From Christensenellaceae bacterium OttesenSCG-928-K19 (GTDB lineage Bacteria > Bacillota > Clostridia > Christensenellales > Christensenellaceae): a stretch of 64,000 bases of DNA. The notes under the pieces were generated by a model. That model was not told the DNA's origin and did not search any database. It saw only the letters and a program-made list of their open reading frames with translations. Within the stretch, counting starts at the first letter, position 1, and each line of letters starts with the position of its first letter. This document shows positions 9,244-17,650 of the stretch, piece by piece. The stretch covers positions 1-64,000 of the forward strand of contig JAJDHD010000009.1 in the NCBI GenBank assembly GCA_030266015.1, written 5' to 3'. The position numbers and the translations under genes were made by a program.

Positions 9244-12200
9244 ATGTCGAAAACTGTAAACCCTTTAAAGATCTTGTTGGCCTTGCTTTTGATTGCCGCG
9301 ATAGTAACCGGGATACTTCCCATTATCCCGCAATCCACAGCACAGGCTGCCAATGGGAAAATTGTTGTGATAGACCCGGGGCACGGAATGGATGACATCG
9401 GTTGTACTGGCATCGGAGGTAAAACCGAAGCAAGCGTAAATGCTGGCTTGGCCTATAACACGGCCAAAAAGCTCCAAGCAAAAGGATATACTGTTTATTT
9501 GACTCACAAAGTCGACAAATGGATATCAGGTGCTACTGATATTCCTGTATTACTTACCTATTATAGTAGCAAATATGATTTTGAAACCGAATTGGCTCCT
9601 ACAGCAAATTCATTGGCCCCTGATCTATATATCAGTATTCACAATAATTCTTATACCAGCAGCTCCGCAAAAGGAACTGAAGTTTACTACACTTCACGCC
9701 AAAACTCCACTTACCTTCCGCGTTCCAAAGATCTTGCCTCTATCATGTTGAACCAGCTTACCAGCCTCGGTTTTACTTCAAACCGTGGTGTAAAAGATTT
9801 TGTGGACAGTACCGGCCGTGACGGCCCCATACGGCATATGCTTTGCCCTGCTGTTGTTTTAGAATGCGGTTTTTTGACAAACCAAAGCGATTATAATTAT
9901 ATTACCAGCGCTACCGGCACAAATAACATTGCTACTAAAATTGCGACAGGTGTTGATGATTTCATTGCAAAATATCCGCAAAAGATCCAACACGACCAAA
10001 TTCCGCCCACAATAAGCGGTGATATTGAACTGGGAACGACGGATCCGACCCAAGCAATGCAGTTTGCCGTTTCTGCAAGCGGTGTTACTGATTCTGGCTC
10101 TGGCATCAGCACTGTGGAATTCCACGTCTGGCCACAGGCAACCGGCTGGGGTAATTCCAAGAAAATCATCTTCTCTGCCGCGCAGGTATCAGGCACCAAC
10201 AATTGGGCCGCATATATAGATTTAAACCGTTTTGACAACGGACTATACCCATATGTGATAGAATTACATGCCATGGATGTTGCCGGGAACAAGGCAAAAC
10301 TTGGCAGTACAATAATTAATCGGGCCGCTGCTGATTCTACCATAAGCGCTTCTGGTCTTTCATTCGGTGCCACAAACCCCTGTTATGCGGATGGCATGGC
10401 TGTTGTCGTCAGTGGCGTTTCCGCCGCACGTGGTATACAAAATGTAGAAGTTGTCGCTTATAACCCCGCAAGCCGCCGCAGCACAACGGCCCTGTATACC
10501 GCAAGCAACGCAGGAAACGGCAATTGGGCGGTTTACTTTAATATAGCAAATCACAATAATGTTTATGGCTACTATAACTTTGACGTCTACGTAAAAGATA
10601 CCACCGGGTCTAGGGTCAAGGTGCTCACGACCAAAACCATCGCCATAGCGAAGGATACCACCGGACCCACGGCTTCCAAGCTTGTGTTCGGCGCGGCAAA
10701 CCCAACAACGGAAAATGCTTTCGCTGTGCAGGTGCAAGGCGTCAGCGATCCCTCTGGCGTTGCAAGCGTTTCTTTCAAAATATGGCATGAGAGTGATGGC
10801 GCAGGCAAGGCAGTTACTGTGAATGGCGCCAATGCGGGCAACGATACTTGGGCAGCTTATTTCTCAACCAGTGCTTTTGCCGGCCGCACAGGAACTTATG
10901 TATTCCAGGCAATCGGTGTCGATGGCAAAGGCAACCGCTCGGTGATGAAGCAATCCTCTATCCGGATTGCGACAGATACCGTACCGCCCACTATCAGTTC
11001 GGTTTCGCTTGGCGCGTCCAGCCCCACTTATGCAAACGGGTTTGCGATGGTTGCCCAGGCTTCCGACAATATCGGCATCGATTATGTACAGTTTGCAGTA
11101 TGGAAGGCTTCTGATGGATATGCAACGCGTAAAATTTACCGTGCAGCGGATGTAGGAAAGGGTAGCTGGGCCGCCTATTATCCTATTACAGGGAGCGGCG
11201 ACTATAAAGTGCGCGCCTGGGTAGTTGATGCCGCCGGAAATACAACGGCATCGTCGGATGTGCCAATCACCATTGGCCATGACGCAGCCCCGCCCACTGT
11301 CGGTAGTATTTCGTTTGGCACAACCTCCCCAACAGAAGCAGAAGGTTTTGCCGTTGTCGCTTCCAATGTTCAAGATAGTTTAAGCGGAGTCAAATCCGTC
11401 TCCCTTGAGATTTACAGGCAGGCTGACGGAGCGGCTTCCAAAAAAGTGATTCCCATGAGCAAGAGTTCAAATAATAACTGGGCATCCTATTTCAACATCG
11501 CCACCTGTGGCGGAAAGCACGGCACCTACATCTTCAACGTTGTCACAACCGACAACCGTGGAAATACGGGTGTCGCAAAGCACGGTTCCGTCGTTGTAAA
11601 TCAAGATAAGACCGGCCCACAGATTGGTGATATTTCCTTCGGAACAAATAGCCCCACTGTAGCGCAAGGGTTTGCTGTCGTTGCAAATAATATCTCCGAT
11701 ATCAATGGCCTTTCTTCAGTAAAAATTGAAGTGTGGAACAATGCCGCGGGCGCAGCAAACAAAAAGGTCTACACGGCCACCAGCTCCAATGGACGTGACT
11801 ATGCCATCTACTTCACCATGTCACAATTTGGCTACGCAAAAGGTAATTATACATTTAAAGTAATTGCCACAGATGGAAAAGGCAACACATCCAGTAAAGC
11901 ATCTGTGCTCAACGTTGGATCAGTGGAAGGGCTGCCAACCTCAAACGGTATTTCGCTTGGTGCTTCCAGTCCGACAACAAGTACCGCTATGGCGCTCTCA
12001 GTAACAAATATACAAAGCGCTGCCGGCATCCAAAAAGTGGAAATCGCTGCATGGTCCAACAACAATGGTCAGGACGATCTGACATGGTACAAATGCAGCC
12101 AGAGCGGCCAGAACAACTGGAGTACCTATTTCAATACGGCTGCACATGGTTATGATACGGGAATATACCTGTTTGAAGCTTATGTGACAGACCGCAATGG

Positions 12201-14211
12201 GCTGAAAGTTTGTGTCGCACAAAATCGAATTGCCATACAGCACACACCAGCGACATCGTCAGGTATTTCACTTGGGGCGGCAAACCCGACAAAAGAAACC
12301 GCGTTTGCGGTCGTTGCAAATAAGGTAACATCACCTTATGGTTTGAAATCTGTGTCTGCCAAAATATGGGCCGAAAACCTTGGCGCTGCTTATGCAAAAA
12401 CTTATACCATGGCTCCTGATGGAAAGGGCAACTACTCCCTATTCTATACTACGTCACAGCAAGATTATGCTTGCGGTAAATATTACATCGAAGTTTATAC
12501 TACAGACGGCCTCAACCGACAAGACAAGGTTGCGTCAACAACCATTACTGTTGATAAAAATACCAGCTTAACAAATATGGTGGCGCTTTCCATTGGCGCG
12601 GTGAACCCGGCAAAAACAAATGGTTTTGCTATGGTCGCAACCAATGTAACCTCTCCGGTCGGGGTGAAGAATGTTCAATTCAAGGTATGGCCGTCCTCTG
12701 CGCCTGCCGCAGCCTATACCTATAACGCAACCCATAATGGCAAGGGGAACTGGGCCGCTTATCTGAGCGTTGGAAACCACGGGAACCAGTATGGAGAATA
12801 TGTGATCCAAGCAATTGGTATAGATCAAAAGGGTGTGTCTAATATCATGGGAGTAGAGAGAATTACACTGATCAATCCGTCTTACCATGATATTTTGGGA
12901 ACCTCGGATGCCACACGAGCACAAATGATCAACTACTTTAAGTCCAAGGCTACATTCCCATCCTTCTATGGTATGACACTGGAGCAATTTGTAGACATCT
13001 ATATCCAGGAGGCGGCAGCAGAAGGGATCAAAGCGGATATCGCTTTTGCCCAGATGATTCATGAGACAAACTTTTTGAAATATACTGGCGATGTAAAAAT
13101 TGAGCAATTTAATTTTGCCGGAATTGGGGCAACAGGCGGTGTTCACGGGAATTCTTTCCCGGATGTTCGTACGGGCGTACGCGCACAAATCCAACACTTG
13201 CATGCGTATGCTTCAACGGCTTCGCTCAACAATCCGTGTGTAGACCCACGTTATGACATCGTTGTAAAGGCATATGGCCACGGATGTGCGCCTACCATCG
13301 AGATGTTGAGCGAAAAATGGGCGACCGGTGCAACATACGGAAACAAAATCGTGGAATTTTTGAATGCCATATTGGCAAGCGGCACCACTGCAACCTCGGC
13401 CGCCTACAATGCGGCAATACTAACTGACCCGGAAGAAAACATTCTTGATGCTGCGGCAACAGAGGAAATTGCAGAACCTGAAAAAGAAGCGCCGCCCGAG
13501 ATTGTTGACACGCCAGAGGACGAGCCTGTAGGCGACTCTACCAATGAAGCCAGCGAGCCAGATAACAGCAACATTATGGGCGAATCGGCCGTATCTGAGC
13601 AACAGGTTGTCGATTACCTACTGCAAATATGGCAGTCGCAGAATGACGCAGACCGTATCCATGAATTATATGGCATCAGTACACAGGAGTTCGTTGCGCA
13701 ATACTGGGCAGAAGCGGCCGCCGAAGGTGTAAAGCCCGAAGTAGCATTTGCCGACATGTTATTATCTACCAACGGGCTACAGTTTAATGGTGTCGTGCAA
13801 CCGCAAATGTATAATTTCGACAGCTCTGCGGATGAACACAGCAACCTCATATCTTATCCCGACCTCTCCACTGGAATCAGGGCGCATGTACAACGTTTAA
13901 AATGTCTCTCTTCTCGGTTAGATTGCAACAATGAAATTGTTGATCAGCTTTGGAGCCCGGAAGCGCGTGGTACAGCACCTTCTCTCGAAACACTTGCAAT
14001 TTCACGGGGTAAGAACACTGCCTACGCCGGAATGTGGCTTGAAAAAATAACCGAGTTGGCAACCTTTGAGAAGACTGCAGATACGAATACGACGGAACCA
14101 GTGCCGCCCGAAACAGAAGTAGAAGTGGAGGCTGCAACCCCTCCACCTTCTCTCGACCACAACCAAGAGGCCGGTCTTCCTACCGTTCCCTCTGGCGATC
14201 AAACGAAATAA
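9244..14211 (+). CDS. Secreted N-acetylmuramoyl-L-alanine amidase with nine GBS Bsp-like repeats and two glucosaminidase domains
   Basis: A 1655-residue secreted cell wall hydrolase. After a signal peptide (1-36) comes an Amidase_3 domain (38-250) with all expected ligands: H47 (DPGHG), E62, H133 (SIHNN) and E207 (LECGF). It cuts the bond between muramic acid and the stem peptide. Nine repeats of about 105 residues follow (about 255-1215). Each opens with a (S/L)xGxxxPT-like motif and matches the GBS Bsp-like repeat. Next is a glucosaminidase-type domain (about 1225-1380) with the catalytic Glu in MIHETNF (E1274). After an acidic linker (about 1395-1455) a second, related domain (about 1460-1615) reads MLLSTNG, with Ser1508 in place of that Glu. 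A Pro/Glu-rich tail follows. It has its own promoter and terminator. The second domain is probably a binding module. Confidence 0.9.
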   Translation: MSKTVNPLKILLALLLIAAIVTGILPIIPQSTAQAANGKIVVIDPGHGMDDIGCTGIGGKTEASVNAGLAYNTAKKLQAKGYTVYLTHKVDKWISGATDIPVLLTYYSSKYDFETELAPTANSLAPDLYISIHNNSYTSSSAKGTEVYYTSRQNSTYLPRSKDLASIMLNQLTSLGFTSNRGVKDFVDSTGRDGPIRHMLCPAVVLECGFLTNQSDYNYITSATGTNNIATKIATGVDDFIAKYPQKIQHDQIPPTISGDIELGTTDPTQAMQFAVSASGVTDSGSGISTVEFHVWPQATGWGNSKKIIFSAAQVSGTNNWAAYIDLNRFDNGLYPYVIELHAMDVAGNKAKLGSTIINRAAADSTISASGLSFGATNPCYADGMAVVVSGVSAARGIQNVEVVAYNPASRRSTTALYTASNAGNGNWAVYFNIANHNNVYGYYNFDVYVKDTTGSRVKVLTTKTIAIAKDTTGPTASKLVFGAANPTTENAFAVQVQGVSDPSGVASVSFKIWHESDGAGKAVTVNGANAGNDTWAAYFSTSAFAGRTGTYVFQAIGVDGKGNRSVMKQSSIRIATDTVPPTISSVSLGASSPTYANGFAMVAQASDNIGIDYVQFAVWKASDGYATRKIYRAADVGKGSWAAYYPITGSGDYKVRAWVVDAAGNTTASSDVPITIGHDAAPPTVGSISFGTTSPTEAEGFAVVASNVQDSLSGVKSVSLEIYRQADGAASKKVIPMSKSSNNNWASYFNIATCGGKHGTYIFNVVTTDNRGNTGVAKHGSVVVNQDKTGPQIGDISFGTNSPTVAQGFAVVANNISDINGLSSVKIEVWNNAAGAANKKVYTATSSNGRDYAIYFTMSQFGYAKGNYTFKVIATDGKGNTSSKASVLNVGSVEGLPTSNGISLGASSPTTSTAMALSVTNIQSAAGIQKVEIAAWSNNNGQDDLTWYKCSQSGQNNWSTYFNTAAHGYDTGIYLFEAYVTDRNGLKVCVAQNRIAIQHTPATSSGISLGAANPTKETAFAVVANKVTSPYGLKSVSAKIWAENLGAAYAKTYTMAPDGKGNYSLFYTTSQQDYACGKYYIEVYTTDGLNRQDKVASTTITVDKNTSLTNMVALSIGAVNPAKTNGFAMVATNVTSPVGVKNVQFKVWPSSAPAAAYTYNATHNGKGNWAAYLSVGNHGNQYGEYVIQAIGIDQKGVSNIMGVERITLINPSYHDILGTSDATRAQMINYFKSKATFPSFYGMTLEQFVDIYIQEAAAEGIKADIAFAQMIHETNFLKYTGDVKIEQFNFAGIGATGGVHGNSFPDVRTGVRAQIQHLHAYASTASLNNPCVDPRYDIVVKAYGHGCAPTIEMLSEKWATGATYGNKIVEFLNAILASGTTATSAAYNAAILTDPEENILDAAATEEIAEPEKEAPPEIVDTPEDEPVGDSTNEASEPDNSNIMGESAVSEQQVVDYLLQIWQSQNDADRIHELYGISTQEFVAQYWAEAAAEGVKPEVAFADMLLSTNGLQFNGVVQPQMYNFDSSADEHSNLISYPDLSTGIRAHVQRLKCLSSRLDCNNEIVDQLWSPEARGTAPSLETLAISRGKNTAYAGMWLEKITELATFEKTADTNTTEPVPPETEVEVEAATPPPSLDHNQEAGLPTVPSGDQTK

Positions 14212-14229
14212 GCATCGTGAACAAAGTGG

Positions 14230-14269
14230 GAGCAACGCAGTTCAACACTGTGTTGCTCTTTATATTTTA
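14230..14269 (+). terminator. Rho-independent terminator after the amidase gene
   Basis: GAGCAACGCAG (14230-14240), a 7-base loop and CTGTGTTGCTC (14248-14258) form an 11-base stem with one G-U pair. A T-rich tract follows. Confidence 0.85.
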
Positions 14270-14284
14270 TAGGTGCTGGCCTTC

Positions 14285-14313
14285 TTGCATGTAATATACA
14301 AAAACGTTATAAT
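14285..14313 (+). promoter_or_regulatory. Sigma-A type promoter of the GDP-mannose operon
   Basis: TTGCAT (14285-14290), a 17-base spacer and TATAAT (14308-14313) lie 39 bases before the TTG start at 14353. The next gene gaps (36, 10 and 15 bases) are short, so it probably drives all four genes to 19351. Confidence 0.75.
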
Positions 14314-14352
14314 ATTCAGAAGTATTTCAAAATATGTAATCAGGGGCTCGTC

Positions 14353-15627
14353 TTGAAACAATTAGCAAAAAAACAATTGCAGCGCATATTGAGCGAAAAA
14401 CAATACACTAAATTACTGGAGCGTGTCTCCCGTTATCATTTATATTATAAACCCTCGGTAAACGGCAACTACTTTGCCAGAGCACCAAGGCTCTGCGGTC
14501 GCGGCATCAACCTTGTGGGCTACATCCGTTCGGATTTCGGCTTGGGACAAGCCGTTCGCATGACAGCAACAGCATTGGAAAAATCGGGCTGCCGCTTCTC
14601 TGCCATCGATTTTGAAGAAGGAAACCCTTCGCCTAAAACAAACACAGAATGGGAACACAAAATCACCAACCGCTTTATTTACAGAACCAATCTGTTTAAT
14701 GTGAACGGAGATTATGTTCCTGTGCTCGCCCATCATCTGCCCTTGGGCGCACGAATTGGAAAATACACAGTTGCTATCTGGTATTGGGAGCTTCCCGACC
14801 TGCCAGATGAATGGTTAAAGTCTTTCGACCTGCTGGATGAGGTATGGGCACCTACGGAGTTTGTACGCCAGGCAATCGAGAAAAAAGCAACAAAACCTGT
14901 GTTGCACATGCCTGTCTGCATTACACTGGAACAGCCGAACGGACTTGGACGCGGGCACTATTCCCTGCCAGATGAACCGTTCCTTTTTTTGACTATGTAC
15001 GACGTATTCAGTGCGCAAGCACGCAAAAATCCACAGGGAGCAATCAACGCATTTTTAGAGGCATTCGGCCCAGAGGATACTTCCGTTGGCCTAGTACTCA
15101 AAATCAATAACAGTGCAACTGCCCCGGAAGAAATCGACATCCTCAAAAAACAATTGCTTCATTGCAAAAACATCTATATGATAGACAAAAACCTGTCTCG
15201 CCTTGAGGTAAACGGCCTTCTCAACTGTTGTGACGCGGTCGTATCGCTGCACCGAAGCGAGGGGCTCGGCCTGCTGATGGCGGAAGGCATGTTTTTTGGC
15301 AAACCTGCCATTGCCACCAATTATTCAGGCAATACGGATTTTATGCATAGCGATAATAGTTGCCTTGTGGATTATGAGCTTGTCCCCGTTGGGCAGGATT
15401 ACGGTGTGTATGAGGCCAAGCAGATGTGGGCGGAGGCAGATGTCTCCCATGCCGCATCTTATATGAAACGCCTGAAGGAAGATAACGCTTACTATAACCG
15501 CATCGCACAAGCCGGGCAGCAAACGATATTGACCGAATATAGCCCGCAGGCCGTGGGCAGGAAAATGCGTACACGGCTGGATGCGATAGACATAATCTGT
15601 AAAAACAGGAACCGTATGACGCATTAA
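14353..15627 (+). CDS. GT4-family glycosyltransferase
   Basis: A 424-residue GT-B fold transferase. The N-terminal half contains GYIRSDFGLGQAVRM, an acceptor-side motif, and WYWELPDLPDEW. The C-terminal donor half has the EX7E motif of retaining GT4 enzymes in HRSEGLGLLMAEG (E303 and E311), followed by GKPAIATNYSGNTDFM. The start is TTG, with AGGGG six bases upstream; no nearby ATG fits. It is the first gene of an operon that makes GDP-mannose, so a mannosyltransferase using GDP-mannose is the natural guess. The acceptor is unknown. It lacks membrane helices and is probably cytoplasmic or peripheral. Confidence 0.85.
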   Translation: MKQLAKKQLQRILSEKQYTKLLERVSRYHLYYKPSVNGNYFARAPRLCGRGINLVGYIRSDFGLGQAVRMTATALEKSGCRFSAIDFEEGNPSPKTNTEWEHKITNRFIYRTNLFNVNGDYVPVLAHHLPLGARIGKYTVAIWYWELPDLPDEWLKSFDLLDEVWAPTEFVRQAIEKKATKPVLHMPVCITLEQPNGLGRGHYSLPDEPFLFLTMYDVFSAQARKNPQGAINAFLEAFGPEDTSVGLVLKINNSATAPEEIDILKKQLLHCKNIYMIDKNLSRLEVNGLLNCCDAVVSLHRSEGLGLLMAEGMFFGKPAIATNYSGNTDFMHSDNSCLVDYELVPVGQDYGVYEAKQMWAEADVSHAASYMKRLKEDNAYYNRIAQAGQQTILTEYSPQAVGRKMRTRLDAIDIICKNRNRMTH

Positions 15628-15663
15628 ATCGTCTGATAATGAGAGTACAAAAGGAGACAGGAC

Positions 15664-16695
15664 ATGAAACTATGTAGCATTATACTCGCAGGGGGATCAG
15701 GCACACGCCTGTGGCCACTCTCGGATAACGAAATACCTAAGCAATTTTTGGCGCTTTTTTCGGACGACAGCATGATAGTGGAAACAAGCAACCGCGTGTT
15801 GCCACGTGTCCCTATGGCGCAGCAATATGTGCTGACCGGCGAGAAATACCGCGTGCTGACAGAAGAAACTTTTGATGGAAAAATAAACGTGCTTGCCGAG
15901 CCGCAAGCCAAAAACACAGCACCTTGCATCTTGTGGGCAGCGCAAAAGATTGCAAAAGACCTCGGTGGCGAGACTATCATCGTTGTCCAGCCCTCCGATC
16001 ATGCGATCGGTGACGGGCAGGCTTTTTTGCAAGCGCTGGACACAGCCGCTGCCACAGCACGGAAGGGCAGTATCGTTACATTTGGCATCGTGCCTTCACG
16101 CGCCGAAACGGGCTATGGGTATATCGAAATTGAGAATATGGACTATTCTGCCAACCTTACCGCAAAAAAAGCGCTTGCTTTTCGCGAGAAGCCGGATAAG
16201 CAAACAGCGCAGGAATATCTTGCCGCGGGCAACTACTTATGGAACAGTGGTATGTTCATCTTCCGTGCAGACGTGATGATAAACGAATTTAAGCAGCACT
16301 GCCCAGAGGTATATTCCTGCTTTGGCGACATTGACCCTGATGACATGACGCAAGTGAAAGAGGCATTTGAAAAAACACCTTCCATCTCTATCGATTATGC
16401 TATAATGGAGCGATCGCAAAATGTCTTTTGCATCCCCTCCGCCTATGGCTGGAGCGATGTGGGCGGCTACCAGAGCCTGCACGAGGAAAGCGAGAAAGAC
16501 GAGAACGGTAATGTGTTGCGCGGCAATATTATTGCAGAAGACACCAAAAACTGTTATATAAATGGCACGCGGCGCATCGTATGCATTGGCCTTGACGATC
16601 TTGTGGTGGTGGAGAGCGACCACACCATCCTCGTAGCCAAAAAGGACAGCTCGGAAAAAGTGGGCACAATTGCCAAACAAATGATGAAGAAATAG
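15664..16695 (+). CDS. manC: Mannose-1-phosphate guanylyltransferase
   Basis: Makes GDP-mannose from mannose-1-phosphate and GTP. The 343-residue protein opens with the nucleotidyltransferase signature LAGGSGTRLWPLS (8-20), followed by the KQFLALF motif. It also carries FREKPD and NYLWNSGMFIF, specific to mannose-1-phosphate guanylyltransferases, and DYAIMERSQNV. It is the short, single-function form without the C-terminal isomerase domain. That activity is instead coded by the next gene. AAGGAG lies 8 bases before the ATG. It is followed 10 bases later by the isomerase gene. Confidence 0.92.
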   Translation: MKLCSIILAGGSGTRLWPLSDNEIPKQFLALFSDDSMIVETSNRVLPRVPMAQQYVLTGEKYRVLTEETFDGKINVLAEPQAKNTAPCILWAAQKIAKDLGGETIIVVQPSDHAIGDGQAFLQALDTAAATARKGSIVTFGIVPSRAETGYGYIEIENMDYSANLTAKKALAFREKPDKQTAQEYLAAGNYLWNSGMFIFRADVMINEFKQHCPEVYSCFGDIDPDDMTQVKEAFEKTPSISIDYAIMERSQNVFCIPSAYGWSDVGGYQSLHEESEKDENGNVLRGNIIAEDTKNCYINGTRRIVCIGLDDLVVVESDHTILVAKKDSSEKVGTIAKQMMKK

Positions 16696-16705
16696 CGGAG
16701 AAATC

Positions 16706-17635
16706 ATGTTGTATCCTTTACTTTTACAGCCTGTATATAAAGAATACCTCTGGGGTGGGCGCAAGTTGAAAACCGAATATGGAAAGACAGACGCACCAGA
16801 CATTGTTGCCGAAAGCTGGGAGCTTGCCGTGCATGAACAAGGCGACTGCTCCATTGCAAACGGCGCATATGCCGGCGCAACATTGAGGGAATATTTAGAA
16901 GCGGAAGGCTCTGCCGTGCTGGGTGCAAATGTAAAAGATGGACAGCCTCCCGTTTTGATTAAGCTGATCGACACGTCTGATTCGCTCTCCATACAGGTGC
17001 ATCCAGATGACGAATACGCACAGTCACACCATAATTGCCCCGGCAAAACAGAATTTTGGTATATCACTGCCTGCGAACCTGGAGCAGCACTCTACTGTGG
17101 AATAGATACTATTTCCAAAGAGGAATTTGACTGCCGGGCGCAAAATGGCAGCATTATGGATGTGCTGCACCGTGTTCCTGTGCAAAAGGGTGATTCCTTC
17201 CTGATTGCCCCGGGCACAGTGCACGCCATCGGCAAAGGCATGACAGTGGCAGAAATTGGCACAAACTGCAACATCACCTACCGCATTTATGATTTTGGGC
17301 GTACAGATAAGGACGGCAACGAACGTGAGCTGCACCTTGGGGATGCTGCAAATGTGTTCCGTTCTGGCGCAAACAATAAAAGCTGGGAAACGGATTCTGA
17401 TTTCAATGCCAGGACTATCGATTGCGGCCCATTTACCGTAACGGAAGCCAGTCTCGCCGGCAAAAGAGAATTTGCCGCAACCAAAGATAGCTTCCACTAC
17501 ATTGCCTGCTTGGAGGGTGGTTACGCACTGGAAGATGGCACACTAATTACAAAAGGGCAGAGTATTTTTGTACCCGCCGGCTTGGGACAATATGTCTTGG
17601 ATGGAACTGCGGAATTATTACTTGTTACAATATAA
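16706..17635 (+). CDS. manA: Mannose-6-phosphate isomerase, class I
   Basis: Interconverts fructose-6-phosphate and mannose-6-phosphate, the first step to GDP-mannose. The 309-residue cupin-type enzyme resembles the short Firmicutes form. Diagnostic parts are YKEYLWGG near the N-terminus, KLIDTSDSLSIQVHPDDEYA with zinc ligand H99, KTEFWYI, and the later PGTVHAIGKG and EIGTNCNITYRIYDFGR. GGAG stands 6 bases before the ATG. It is the third gene of the GDP-mannose operon. A role in mannose uptake metabolism is also possible. Confidence 0.92.
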   Translation: MLYPLLLQPVYKEYLWGGRKLKTEYGKTDAPDIVAESWELAVHEQGDCSIANGAYAGATLREYLEAEGSAVLGANVKDGQPPVLIKLIDTSDSLSIQVHPDDEYAQSHHNCPGKTEFWYITACEPGAALYCGIDTISKEEFDCRAQNGSIMDVLHRVPVQKGDSFLIAPGTVHAIGKGMTVAEIGTNCNITYRIYDFGRTDKDGNERELHLGDAANVFRSGANNKSWETDSDFNARTIDCGPFTVTEASLAGKREFAATKDSFHYIACLEGGYALEDGTLITKGQSIFVPAGLGQYVLDGTAELLLVTI

Positions 17636-17650
17636 TTTTTCGGGGGAAAT

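Noticed and set aside
10005-12890. Repeated DNA in the amidase gene as a CRISPR or satellite
   Set aside because: The repeats are protein-level domains of about 315 bases with diverged DNA, inside one intact frame.
12568-13203. Minus-strand frame of 211 codons inside the amidase gene
   Set aside because: It is antisense to an intact, domain-rich gene and has no domain or start signal.
16237-17067. Minus-strand frame of 276 codons over manC/manA
   Set aside because: It is a shadow of the two enzymes; no motif or start signal.
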